Below are positions 8,613-16,370 of a stretch of 19,995 nt of DNA, piece by piece (position 1 is the first letter of the stretch; each line of letters begins with the position of its first letter). The translations under genes and the position numbers were made by a program. Below the pieces are notes generated by a model, which made no database searches, was not told where the DNA came from, and worked only from the letters and a program-made list of their open reading frames with translations. The DNA is from CAZSDW01 sp964605705 (GTDB taxonomy: Bacteria; Fidelibacterota; UBA2242): the NCBI GenBank assembly GCA_964605705.1, contig CAZSDW010000050.1, positions 1 to 19,995 of the forward strand, written 5' to 3'.

Positions 8613-9611
8613 TTACCTGTCCCGTATTATGCGGACCTCAATCCGCCGCGGTGTCATATTGCTCCAGCTCAGGATACCTTCCGGTAATTCAACCGTCGGC
8701 ACATAGTTACTTTCACCGTATTGCCAATTCTTATTAAAATCAAAATAAACATTGATGTCTTCCGGTCTGATATTCGTCAAATTGCTGATCGCTGAGGACA
8801 CTGTCAGGGACACTTCGGAAGGACTTAATTCAACTTTTGTTCTCCCGGGCACCCCCACGAGTTTGACCGGTACATTTGAAATAGTCTGTTCACCGATTTG
8901 TTCGACATTCTGATAGAAATGCACCTTGTAATGATTCGATTGAATATTGTCTTCGACCGGAATGACTAAATTCAGATCGAGTTCCACCGGCGAAGTCACA
9001 TTCAGTTTTCGATGTTCTTCAGTCACCACTTCTGAATATTTCTTCATATAGGTCCGTGGTCCGCTCAATAATACACTATCGGGCGTAATGATCGGCGCAT
9101 TGACCGCAATATAACCGGGAGCCGTCTTAATATTCGTACGTAAACGGACTGGTGCCCGCAAAATATCCAGACGGTCCAATTCAACCCGTAACGACTCCGG
9201 GTAAACAATGTGGTTGAAGGTCACATTGACATTGCGCGGGATGATAATCTTCTCCGGATTATCAATGTAATATTCATTCAGATTATAATCATAAAACCAG
9301 CGAATAGTCTCGACATCGAGCACAAACTTGAAGGCATATTTCCGCGTAGTCAAAATATAAAACAGGTCGATTCCTCTGCCGGAAAAATTCGCCTGAATAA
9401 ATGTTGGCACTCTTTCCTTCAGAGTTTTACCCTCTTCAATATTTATAATCTCAAGGGGAGTGTCCATTGTGTAGGTATAATGATTACCAAGTACCGTAAA
9501 AAACCAGATAATGACGGCGAGAATCAGGATACCGATTTTGATTTTTGTATCTTTTAAAAACCAGTTTTTTAACTGACGACCAAATTTAATGAGAAAAGAT
9601 TCATCTGCCAT
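8613..9611 (-). CDS. YbbR/CdaR-like domain membrane protein
   Basis: This 332-residue protein has a single N-terminal membrane helix (about residues 24-42, IGILILAVIIWFFTV) and a long extracytoplasmic part built of beta-rich YbbR repeats. The first repeat opens with TMDTPLEIINIEEGKTL. Others contain GYIAVNAPIITPDSVLLSGP and ISNVPVKLVGVPG, which match the usual repeat spacing. In Firmicutes, YbbR (CdaR) regulates the diadenylate cyclase CdaA encoded next to it. No cyclase gene is seen here, so the partner is unknown and the role can only be inferred. ATG is at 9609-9611 with a weak AGG upstream. It follows the rpsA terminator and directly abuts tsaD, so it appears to head its own transcription unit. 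Confidence 0.8.
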   Translation of the reverse strand: MADESFLIKFGRQLKNWFLKDTKIKIGILILAVIIWFFTVLGNHYTYTMDTPLEIINIEEGKTLKERVPTFIQANFSGRGIDLFYILTTRKYAFKFVLDVETIRWFYDYNLNEYYIDNPEKIIIPRNVNVTFNHIVYPESLRVELDRLDILRAPVRLRTNIKTAPGYIAVNAPIITPDSVLLSGPRTYMKKYSEVVTEEHRKLNVTSPVELDLNLVIPVEDNIQSNHYKVHFYQNVEQIGEQTISNVPVKLVGVPGRTKVELSPSEVSLTVSSAISNLTNIRPEDINVYFDFNKNWQYGESNYVPTVELPEGILSWSNMTPRRIEVRIIRDR

Positions 9612-9654
9612 TTAAATACCTATTATAAATTTCTAAATCCACCTGAAAATAATA

Positions 9655-9681
9655 TAGGGGCTCAATAATATCAAGCCCCTA
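9655..9681 (-). terminator. Hairpin terminator after rpsA
   Basis: An 8-base perfect inverted repeat (TAGGGGCT at 9681-9674 and AGCCCCTA at 9662-9655 on the minus strand) encloses an 11-base loop. On the minus strand a T-rich tail, TATTATTTTC, follows. It lies 29 bases past the rpsA stop and before the ybbR start, which fits a factor-independent terminator closing the long housekeeping run. The U tract is interrupted, so termination may be partial. Confidence 0.7.
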
Positions 9682-9709
9682 CATTTATTAAATAACGCGA
9701 AGTCTCCGA

Positions 9710-12058
9710 TTATGCAGTTTCCCCTGCAACTTCCGATTTACTTTCTTCTCCCTGATCAGCCGCTTTCTTTGAAGGTTTCTTTGCAGTCGTCTTCTTAGCC
9801 GTCGCTTTTTTTGGAGTTTTTTCTTTCTCTGCACCTTGCTCTTCTGCTTCGGATTTTTTTACTGTTTTCTTAACAGTCTTTTTTCTGACAGGTTTTTTCT
9901 CTGCTTTTTCAACAGTCTCTTCTTCTGCAAGTTTCTCGGTCTTTTTCACCGGTTTCTTTTTTTCGGTCTTCTTAGGTGCAACCTTTTCGACAATTTCCTT
10001 TTTCGATTCTTTAACTGCGGTTTTTTTGCTTGCCTCGGATTTCGCGATTTTTTCCCGAATTTCATCCGGAATTTCAATCTTATCCGTCGTATCAATTGGT
10101 TTCAGCTTGTATGCTTCCACACCGTCTTTAGGTTGTTTGGTAATCGCCTGTTCTCTGGAAAGCACAATCCGTTTTTCGTTTTTGTTGACTTCCAGTACTT
10201 TCAGTTTAAGCTTCTCACCGATACTAATGGCTTTACTGATATCACCGCGATCTTTTTTTGGCATCTGCCCAATGGGCACGATCCCTTCAACACCGTTTTC
10301 CAGGTTAATCACAATGACTTTTTCGGTAATCTTGGCGACTTCACCTTCGACGATTTCACCTTCGGTATAGATACCTTCAATCATCGGCCAGGGATCTACT
10401 TCAGTCTGTTTCAAACCAAGTGTGATTTTGCGGTTTTCTTTGGATACATCGAGTATCTTGATATCAATCTCATCGCCACGTTTGACAATTTCACGGGGAT
10501 GGCGAACTTTACGGGTCCAGGATAGATCTGAGATATGTACAAATCCATCGATGCCTTCCTGAAGTTCAACAAAAACGCCATAGGGTGTCAGATTACGGAT
10601 AATGCCCTTATGGGTTGAACCCGGAACATAAGTCTGTTCGATGGATTCCCATGGATCAGGTTCCAGTTGCTTGAAACCCAGTGATATTTTCCGTTCCTCA
10701 GTATCGATACTCAGGACCTTCGCTTTGATTTCTTCACCAAGGCTAAATACCTCAGACGGATGTTTGATATGCTGAGTCCAGGATATTTCAGAAATATGGA
10801 TTAATCCTTCAACACCTTTTTCAAGTTCGATAAATACACCGTAGTTGGCGATATTTACAACTTTGCCATTGACGATGCTATCGATGGGATACCGATCCTC
10901 AATGCCTTCCCATGGGTGAGGCGTCAGTTGTTTGAGTCCCAGGGATACACGCTGTTTATCCGAGTCATAATCAATAACCTTAACCGTCAGTTCATCGTCC
11001 ATATCGACTACTTCCTTCGGATGATTGACGCGTCCCCAGGAGAGATCAGTAATATGCAGTAAACCGTCAAGACCACCCAGATCGATGAAAACACCAAAAT
11101 CGGTAATATTCTTCACACGACCTTTGAGTACGTCTCCGACCTTGATCTTTGAGAGCAGGTCATCGCGTTTCTCTTTCATGCTTTCTTCAAGAATCTCTTT
11201 CCGGCTCAGCACAATATTCTTCCTGAGTTCGTTCAGCTTGACAATTTTAAAGTCGTAGGTTTTTCCGACAAAAGAATCAAAATCCGTTACCGGACGAATA
11301 TCAATTTGGGAACCCGGCAGGAATGCATCGATACCCATAATGTCAACGACCATACCACCTTTGATCCGGTTTGTAATACGACCTTCAATCGTCTCGCCGG
11401 TATCATGAATATCACGCACTCTTTCCCAGACACGCATAAAATCGGCTTTACGTTTGGAAAGAATCATCTGACCGTTTTCATCTTCAAGAACATCGACAAA
11501 AACCTCTATCTGGTCACCAATCTTAGGACTTTCGCCCTCTTCAAATTCATCGCGGGAAATTACGCCTTCGGACTTAAATCCAACGTCCATTAGAATTTCA
11601 TCATCACTGACGGAAACTACGGTACCAATAACCCGTTGTTCCTGGGAAATGTCCTTCAATGAACTCTCATAGAGCTTTGTCTGTTCGGCTTTTGTATCTT
11701 CCGTAATTTTATTAATATCTTTTAAATCATATACTCTGATTTCTTCAGATAACGGTCCACTGACAACCAGTTCGGTTTTATGTGGAGTGCTTGTTTCTTC
11801 AGATGTCTGCTCTTCGCTTACTTCCGGAGCCGGAGTTTCATTCACTTCTTCCTGAATAGTAGGTTCTTCCGGTTCAGGAACTGGTGTTTCTTCTTCAGCA
11901 GCTTCAGCAACTTCTTCGGTCTCTGTTTCTTCTTTTAATTCTGCTTCTGCCGGGACTGTCTCAACAGGTACTTCCTCGGCGGGAGTTTCTTCAGTATTTT
12001 GTTTTTCTTCAACATCATCTGAAGGGTTAGGGGTTAATGTTTTTTCTTCCTCTGTCAT
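9710..12058 (-). CDS. rpsA: 30S ribosomal protein S1 with long acidic N- and basic C-terminal tails
   Basis: A 782-residue protein, against about 557 in Escherichia coli. Six S1 (OB-fold) RNA-binding domains are visible at about residues 142-205, 221-287, 307-377, 393-464, 479-551 and 566-636. Domains 3-5 are the most canonical (for example DFGVFIDLGGLDGLLHITDL). S1 holds mRNA on the small ribosomal subunit during initiation. The first 130 residues are extremely rich in Glu, Pro and Thr. The last 110 or so are Lys/Ala-rich with KKT and AKK repeats like histone H1 tails, ending in a short acidic patch. Both tails look disordered. ATG is at 12056-12058, with AAAGGA about 9 bases upstream. It follows cmk by 65 bases, the same pairing as in many bacteria, and ends at a hairpin terminator. 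Confidence 0.93.
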   Translation of the reverse strand: MTEEEKTLTPNPSDDVEEKQNTEETPAEEVPVETVPAEAELKEETETEEVAEAAEEETPVPEPEEPTIQEEVNETPAPEVSEEQTSEETSTPHKTELVVSGPLSEEIRVYDLKDINKITEDTKAEQTKLYESSLKDISQEQRVIGTVVSVSDDEILMDVGFKSEGVISRDEFEEGESPKIGDQIEVFVDVLEDENGQMILSKRKADFMRVWERVRDIHDTGETIEGRITNRIKGGMVVDIMGIDAFLPGSQIDIRPVTDFDSFVGKTYDFKIVKLNELRKNIVLSRKEILEESMKEKRDDLLSKIKVGDVLKGRVKNITDFGVFIDLGGLDGLLHITDLSWGRVNHPKEVVDMDDELTVKVIDYDSDKQRVSLGLKQLTPHPWEGIEDRYPIDSIVNGKVVNIANYGVFIELEKGVEGLIHISEISWTQHIKHPSEVFSLGEEIKAKVLSIDTEERKISLGFKQLEPDPWESIEQTYVPGSTHKGIIRNLTPYGVFVELQEGIDGFVHISDLSWTRKVRHPREIVKRGDEIDIKILDVSKENRKITLGLKQTEVDPWPMIEGIYTEGEIVEGEVAKITEKVIVINLENGVEGIVPIGQMPKKDRGDISKAISIGEKLKLKVLEVNKNEKRIVLSREQAITKQPKDGVEAYKLKPIDTTDKIEIPDEIREKIAKSEASKKTAVKESKKEIVEKVAPKKTEKKKPVKKTEKLAEEETVEKAEKKPVRKKTVKKTVKKSEAEEQGAEKEKTPKKATAKKTTAKKPSKKAADQGEESKSEVAGETA

Positions 12059-12075
12059 GGAATGAATTCCTTTGA

Positions 12076-12096
12076 TTAATGGTTAATGGTTAACTG
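12076..12096 (-). repeat. Tandem 7-base repeat in the rpsA leader
   Basis: Three adjacent heptamers, TTAATGG, TTAATGG and TTAACTG on the plus strand (two exact, one with two changes), lie 18 bases before the rpsA start. No function is evident. They could be slippage products or part of the S1 mRNA leader structure. Confidence 0.5.
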
Positions 12097-12123
12097 TTTT
12101 TTATCTTTTCAAAAATTCTTGTA

Positions 12124-12783
12124 TTAAGCACGAATAATGCTCACTATCTTCTCGACCTGTTTTTCAAAACTCAAGTGGGTCGTATCAATGATAATCGCAT
12201 CATCGGCTTTTTTTAACGGTGAATGGGATCGTGATGAATCAATTTTATCGCGTTTCCGGAGCTCTTTAATAATTTCATCGATACTCAGTTTCTGCCCGAT
12301 TTTATCGTAATCTTTACTTCGCCGTTTTGCCCGAATACGAATATCAGCATCCATATAAAATTTATAATCAGCATCTGGAAAAACATTGGTTCCAATATCG
12401 CGACCTTCCATGACAATATTATCATCCTGCGCCATCTGTCGTTGGCGACTTGCCAAAATTTCCCGTACTTCCGGTATCGCACTAACCGGGCTGACCATTG
12501 CGGCGACTGTCGATGTCCGGATGGCATCGGTCACATCTTCATCATTGAGATATGTATGATGTTGATTGTCAATCCACTGAAACCGGATCTGAATTTGCCG
12601 GGTTAAACGGGCAATTTTATCAATATCATCAATGTGAATGTTTTTTCGAAGTGTCGCCAGAGTAATCGCCCGATACATAGCGCCCGTGTCAACATAAGTA
12701 AAATTGAGTTGACGGGCGACTTCTTTCGCAGTACTGCTTTTGCCTGAACCTGAAGGTCCATCGATTGCTACAATCATTCCCAT
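12124..12783 (-). CDS. cmk: Cytidylate kinase
   Basis: A 219-residue P-loop kinase that phosphorylates CMP and dCMP to the diphosphates with ATP, in the cytoplasm. The Walker A motif GPSGSGKSS is at residues 9-17. The CMP-site segment DTGAMYRA is at 32-39, EGRDIGTNVFPDA at 126-138, and the Arg-rich lid RAKRRSKD at 151-158. The insert characteristic of bacterial CMP kinases is present, and the length is normal (E. coli 227). The ATG at 12781-12783 has a GAAAGGTGA SD close upstream; a second Met at codon 3 is possible. It sits between the pseudouridine synthase gene and rpsA, an order seen across many bacterial phyla. Confidence 0.96.
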   Translation of the reverse strand: MGMIVAIDGPSGSGKSSTAKEVARQLNFTYVDTGAMYRAITLATLRKNIHIDDIDKIARLTRQIQIRFQWIDNQHHTYLNDEDVTDAIRTSTVAAMVSPVSAIPEVREILASRQRQMAQDDNIVMEGRDIGTNVFPDADYKFYMDADIRIRAKRRSKDYDKIGQKLSIDEIIKELRKRDKIDSSRSHSPLKKADDAIIIDTTHLSFEKQVEKIVSIIRA

Positions 12784-12803
12784 ATATCACCTTTCAAATA
12801 GCC

Positions 12804-12827
12804 AGTGAATTTAATTCCCTATTCACT
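12804..12827. repeat. Inverted repeat between the pseudouridine synthase gene and cmk
   Basis: A 7-base perfect inverted repeat, AGTGAAT and ATTCACT, with a 10-base loop lies in the 68-base gap before cmk. No T-rich tail follows on the minus strand, so it is not a good terminator. It may be an mRNA processing or stability hairpin, or chance. Confidence 0.35.
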
Positions 12828-12851
12828 AAAAACAAATGCTTTCCTTGATTA

Positions 12852-13580
12852 TTATAAGCCACATTTGACCTTTAGGTCTTGCACCTCCTGAGCATTTAAA
12901 TAGCGCCAGCTGCCTCGCTTGAGCAATCCTACCGTCAGTCCGGCATACTTGATACGATCGAGATCAACGACTTTATAGCCCAACACTTTGAACATCCGGT
13001 GAATCTCGCGATTCAGCCCTTCTCGCAACTCAAGTGTCACCACTGAATTGTGTTTCAGATGTCGGACAGATATGACTGATCCGCGTGCGGTTTCCTGGTA
13101 ATTCAGTCGTACACCACGCTTGATTGTATCGGAGAGATTTTCAGAAAATATTTTATCCAAGGTGACAAGGTACATTCGTGGTATCTGATATTTTGGATGG
13201 GTCAGGCGATATTGCAGTTCGCCATCATTGGTGAACAACAGCACACCAGTGGTATCTTTATCCAATCGCCCGACCGGTTTAACCAGGATATTATGAGGCA
13301 GCAATATCCCCACATGCTTGCGGTTGCGTTCATCATTCAAAGTCGTCACAACCGATTTGGGTTTGTTCATTAAAATGTAAGTAAATTGCTGAGCGGTAAT
13401 TTTGCCACCATCCAGAGTGACTGTATCACTTTCCTGGATGACGGTGGCTAAATCGGTAACAGTTCTGCCATTGACAGCAATGCGCTGATCGAGGATTAAT
13501 TCCTCACATTTTCGGCGAGACGCTATCCCGCAAAGCGACAGATATCGGTTGAGACGAGTCCCCTTCGATTTCTTCATCAT
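12852..13580 (-). CDS. RsuA/RluB-family rRNA pseudouridine synthase
   Basis: A 242-residue enzyme with an N-terminal S4 RNA-binding domain (about residues 8-55: RLNRYLSLCGIASRRKCEEL). The catalytic domain has D107 as the nucleophile in the signature GRLDKDTTGVLLFTND (104-119) and the later motif LREGLNREIHRMFKVLGY. Enzymes of this type isomerise a single uridine in 23S (RluB, RluE) or 16S (RsuA) rRNA. Position next to scpB suggests the RluB group, but the target cannot be proved from sequence alone. The ATGATG start at 13575-13580 is needed to keep the S4 domain. That makes the gene overlap the end of scpB by 77 bases, an unusually long overlap. It is followed by cmk. Confidence 0.9.
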   Translation of the reverse strand: MMKKSKGTRLNRYLSLCGIASRRKCEELILDQRIAVNGRTVTDLATVIQESDTVTLDGGKITAQQFTYILMNKPKSVVTTLNDERNRKHVGILLPHNILVKPVGRLDKDTTGVLLFTNDGELQYRLTHPKYQIPRMYLVTLDKIFSENLSDTIKRGVRLNYQETARGSVISVRHLKHNSVVTLELREGLNREIHRMFKVLGYKVVDLDRIKYAGLTVGLLKRGSWRYLNAQEVQDLKVKCGL

Positions 13581-14106
13581 TCTCTATTTCACTTTTCATG
13601 ATTTCTTCGATCTCTTTCAACTTGGGCAAATCCTGGAGACTACTCAATCCAAAATATTCAAGAAAATGCGATGTCGTTCCATACAGCAGTGGTCGTCCCG
13701 GACCTTCCTGACGCCCTTTTGTCTCAATTAAATTCTTTTCCAAAAGTGATTTCAGATAAGAACTGACGCCACGGATCGCATCGATTTCACTTCTCGTAAT
13801 CGGTTGTTTATAGGCGACAATCGACAGGGTTTCCAAAGCCGATTTGGATAACCGGACATTTCCCTGGTTTTGATATAAACGGCGAATCCAGGGCTCATAT
13901 TCCACACGAGTCATCAGCCGATAACCATCGGCGACTTTCTGCACCCAGATCGGCAGTTCTTCCCGTTCGTAATAGTCATTGATTTCCTGAATGATCCCTT
14001 CAAAATCGACCGATTCCTCAAGACATAATTTCACCTGGACTTCGGTTAAGGGTTCCTCTGCGGAAAAGAGTAGCGCCTGGATAATTTTATGCGTTTGCGA
14101 TAACAT
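13504..14106 (-). CDS. scpB: Segregation and condensation protein B
   Basis: A 200-residue protein with two winged-helix units (about residues 3-75 and 86-155), the normal ScpB build. Hallmarks are LSIVAYKQPITRSEIDAIRG (residues 94-113), followed by the SSYLKSLLEKNLIE helix, and GRPLLYGTT (137-145). ScpB dimers bind ScpA, and the two join SMC as the bacterial condensin that compacts and separates sister chromosomes. The ATG at 14104-14106 overlaps the end of scpA by 20 bases, consistent with coupled translation of partner subunits. The acidic C-terminal tail (about residues 165-200) runs through the start of the pseudouridine synthase gene in another frame. That part may be poorly conserved. 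SMC itself is not in the window. Confidence 0.95.
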   Translation of the reverse strand: MLSQTHKIIQALLFSAEEPLTEVQVKLCLEESVDFEGIIQEINDYYEREELPIWVQKVADGYRLMTRVEYEPWIRRLYQNQGNVRLSKSALETLSIVAYKQPITRSEIDAIRGVSSYLKSLLEKNLIETKGRQEGPGRPLLYGTTSHFLEYFGLSSLQDLPKLKEIEEIMKSEIENDEEIEGDSSQPISVALRDSVSPKM

Positions 14107-14827
14107 TTGCGTCCTTCAACTGAATTTTGGTTAGATAGATATCGCCGTAGATGGTCTTCTGGGAAACCCGGATCTCTTCGGACTTTACCATTTCCAGAAT
14201 AGCAAGAAAGGTGACCACGACCTCTATCCGGTTTTTTAACGTTTCGGCAATAGCAGAAAATTTAAGCCGTTTTTTCCGAGTGAACATAATCCGTAACAGC
14301 TGCGCCTGCTGGTTGATATTTATCTTATAGGTCTCAATCTCATAATATTTTGGTTTCGGCATCGAATCAATCAGTTGTTTAAAAGCAACACCCAGATCGA
14401 CCAAATGAATGTCCGACAAGAAGATTGCGGGATCCCAGGATGCGTTTTCCGACGGTGTCTTGACAGGATAAAACTTCTGCTGATTCTCTTCGAGCCTTCT
14501 AAATATTTCGCTGGCTTCTTTAAACTTCTGATATTCTACCAGCATCTGCACCAGCTCCGTACGCGGATCTTCGATAATCTCTTCATTATCCACTTTTTCA
14601 CGGGGCAGGAGCATCTGGACTTTGATCCGCATTAACATGGACGCCATCAGAATAAAATCACCTGCCAGCCGCAGATTCATATTCTGCATAACTTTCAGGT
14701 AATCGAGATATTCCTGAGTAATATAGGAAATGGGGATGTCATAGATATTAATTTCATCCCGTTTGATGAAAAACAGGAGCAGGTCCAGCGGACCTTCAAA
14801 GATATCCAGTTTGATATTATAACTCAT
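14087..14827 (-). CDS. scpA: Segregation and condensation protein A
   Basis: A 246-residue kleisin subunit of the SMC-ScpAB condensin. The N-terminal SMC-neck-binding part has the diagnostic FEGPLDLLLFFIKRDEINIYD (from residue 10) and ITQEYLDYL. The middle is a long helical linker. The C-terminal winged helix (about residues 180-246), including TRKKRLKFSAI and FLAILEMVKSEEI, would bind the SMC head. Length is normal for ScpA. The ATG is at 14825-14827, 3 bases after the trpS stop, and the end overlaps scpB by 20 bases. The scpA-scpB pair is a standard arrangement. Confidence 0.95.
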   Translation of the reverse strand: MSYNIKLDIFEGPLDLLLFFIKRDEINIYDIPISYITQEYLDYLKVMQNMNLRLAGDFILMASMLMRIKVQMLLPREKVDNEEIIEDPRTELVQMLVEYQKFKEASEIFRRLEENQQKFYPVKTPSENASWDPAIFLSDIHLVDLGVAFKQLIDSMPKPKYYEIETYKININQQAQLLRIMFTRKKRLKFSAIAETLKNRIEVVVTFLAILEMVKSEEIRVSQKTIYGDIYLTKIQLKDANVIANA

Positions 14828-14830
14828 CGA

Positions 14831-15817
14831 TCAACCCAGGGACATCGCCTTTCGTACTTCTTCCATGGTTTCGGTCGCGACTTTCTGGGCTCGTCTTTCC
14901 CCGTCTTTGATAATGTCAAGGACTTCACCAAGATGTTCCGAATAGTATTGCCGCTTTTCAGAGAATGGCGCGAGAGCCGCCGCGATGGCTTCCGAACATT
15001 TCATTTTACAGTCAACACATCCCAGTGCGCCACTGGTACAGTCGGAAAAAATTGCTTTTATTTCACCGGGATTGAATTTTTGGTGGTAGGTATATACCAG
15101 ACAGATTTCCGGACGACCCGGATCACCACGCCGGATTTTCTGCGGATCGGTAACGGCTTTACGAATCTTCGTTTTGATCTCCTCAATTCCGTCCGAAAGC
15201 AGAATGGTGTTGCCGACGGATTTACTCATTTTATTACCATCGAGTCCCGGAAGACGGGCGAAAGTTGTCAGTTTCGTTTTTGAAATCGGGAAGACTTCTC
15301 CATAGGTAGTATTGAACTTGCGGGCAATTTCACGGGTTATTTCGACATGCGGCGCCTGATCTTCACCAACCGGTACGACATCGCCCTTATAAAGTAAGAT
15401 ATCGGCTGCCTGGAGAACCGGGTAACCCAGATGACCATAAACAACCGAATCCATATTCAGATCTTTAATCTGTTCCTTGAGCGTTGGATTTCTCTCAAGG
15501 CGTGCCGTAGTAATCAACATTGAAAAAATAAGGTGCAACTCGGTATGTTCCTTGATCTGGCTTTGGCGAAATATGGGACTGTGTTTCGGATCGATGCCGA
15601 CCGCCAGCCAGTCTGCAACCATCTCCAAGGTATTTTCAAGGATATCCCCGGTTTCAAGTTTCGTCGTCAGGGCATGATAATCGGCAATCAAATGGAAATT
15701 TTCATATTCGCTCTGCAGCGAAACCCAATTTTCGAGAGCTCCGACATAGTTCCCCAAGTGCATTTTTCCGGTCGGTCGCATACCGCTCAGGATACGTCCT
15801 TTTCCTTTTTTCTCCAT
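14831..15817 (-). CDS. trpS: Tryptophanyl-tRNA synthetase with probable [4Fe-4S] motif
   Basis: A 328-residue class Ic synthetase of normal length that charges tRNA-Trp. The ATP-binding signatures are GKMHLGN (residues 17-23, HIGH equivalent) and KMSKS (196-200). The tryptophan-pocket region carries GYPVLQAADILLY and GEDQAPHVE. Near the C-terminus there are five cysteines, C239, C260, C267, C270 and C274, spaced C-x20-C-x6-C-x2-C-x3-C. The first four resemble the C-x22-C-x6-C-x2-C set that binds a [4Fe-4S] cluster in Thermotoga maritima TrpRS. Cluster binding here is inferred. The ATG is at 15815-15817, 13 bases after the HNH gene. The gene lies between the HNH gene and scpA, and only the short gaps link it to them. 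Confidence 0.96.
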   Translation of the reverse strand: MEKKGKGRILSGMRPTGKMHLGNYVGALENWVSLQSEYENFHLIADYHALTTKLETGDILENTLEMVADWLAVGIDPKHSPIFRQSQIKEHTELHLIFSMLITTARLERNPTLKEQIKDLNMDSVVYGHLGYPVLQAADILLYKGDVVPVGEDQAPHVEITREIARKFNTTYGEVFPISKTKLTTFARLPGLDGNKMSKSVGNTILLSDGIEEIKTKIRKAVTDPQKIRRGDPGRPEICLVYTYHQKFNPGEIKAIFSDCTSGALGCVDCKMKCSEAIAAALAPFSEKRQYYSEHLGEVLDIIKDGERRAQKVATETMEEVRKAMSLG

Positions 15818-15830
15818 CTGATCTCTCTTC

Positions 15831-16370
15831 CTAATCTAAATACAGATACGGGCGCCACTCCTGAAGCGGCGCGCCACTGAATCGTTGTAATGTATGAACC
15901 TTATGCGGTCTTTTCGGTTTTGATTGCAGAACCATCCCGGTCGATTCCAGCGGACGTCCACCCTTTTTATTATTACATTGAATGCAGGCAGTCACCAGAT
16001 TTTCCCAGCTATCCTTACCGCCATCGACTTTCGGAACTATGTGATCAATGGTCAGCGGAACATTCTTCGCCCCGCAATACTGGCAGGTATGATTATCACG
16101 CCTGAAAATATTCGCCTTGTTCAAAACCGCAAACCAGCGATGTACCCTTATATACCTGTTAATCCGAATAATTGTCGGAATCGGAAATGTCGCAGAGGCA
16201 GAATGCAGTACCAGGTGATCAACCGTTTTTACCATGCTTGCTTTTTCTTCAATCAGCAAAACAACCGCCCGCTTTACGTCGCAAATATGCAGCGGTTCGT
16301 AGGTCTGGTTCAGCACCAGAACGGAGCGATTGATCAATGGTGAATTATTTTGCATGACTGAGCTTAACAT
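15831..16370 (-). CDS. HNH endonuclease family protein
   Basis: A 179-residue protein (or 174 if it starts at the ATG at 16353-16355). Its N-terminal half has the family text SVLVLNQTYEPLHICDVKRA. The HNH/zinc-binding half has C96-Q-Y-C99, the IDHIVP motif with H110, N124 in WENL, and C129-x2-C132 followed by N133. The beta-beta-alpha-metal nuclease core therefore looks complete. This small family is widespread in bacterial chromosomes; its substrate is not well defined. It is not obviously mobile: it overlaps murE by 26 bases (11 from the later ATG) and is followed by trpS after 13 bases, inside a housekeeping operon. A role in DNA repair or restriction is only a guess. Confidence 0.85.
   Translation of the reverse strand: MLSSVMQNNSPLINRSVLVLNQTYEPLHICDVKRAVVLLIEEKASMVKTVDHLVLHSASATFPIPTIIRINRYIRVHRWFAVLNKANIFRRDNHTCQYCGAKNVPLTIDHIVPKVDGGKDSWENLVTACIQCNNKKGGRPLESTGMVLQSKPKRPHKVHTLQRFSGAPLQEWRPYLYLD

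Noticed and set aside
9622..9627. A perfect TATAAT on the minus strand just before the YbbR gene, as its -10 box
   Set aside because: It lies only 11 bases before the ATG, so the transcript would have almost no leader and would lose its SD. No -35 box is present at 16-18 bases. The true promoter is not identified.
9836..10525. A 229-codon open frame on the plus strand, rich in phenylalanine
   Set aside because: It is the antisense image of the Lys/Glu-rich tail of S1 (AAA and GAA codons read as TTT and TTC). It has no family-like motif and no reason to be translated.
12804..12827. The inverted repeat before cmk as a terminator
   Set aside because: The stem is short and AT-rich, and no T tract follows on the minus strand.
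15924..16343. A 139-codon open frame on the plus strand opposite the HNH gene
   Set aside because: The minus-strand frame has a complete HNH motif set and tight operon spacing. The plus-strand frame has no recognisable domain.
15831..16370. HNH gene as a homing endonuclease inside an intron or intein
   Set aside because: The flanking murE and trpS genes are intact and not interrupted, and the protein matches a stand-alone chromosomal HNH family.
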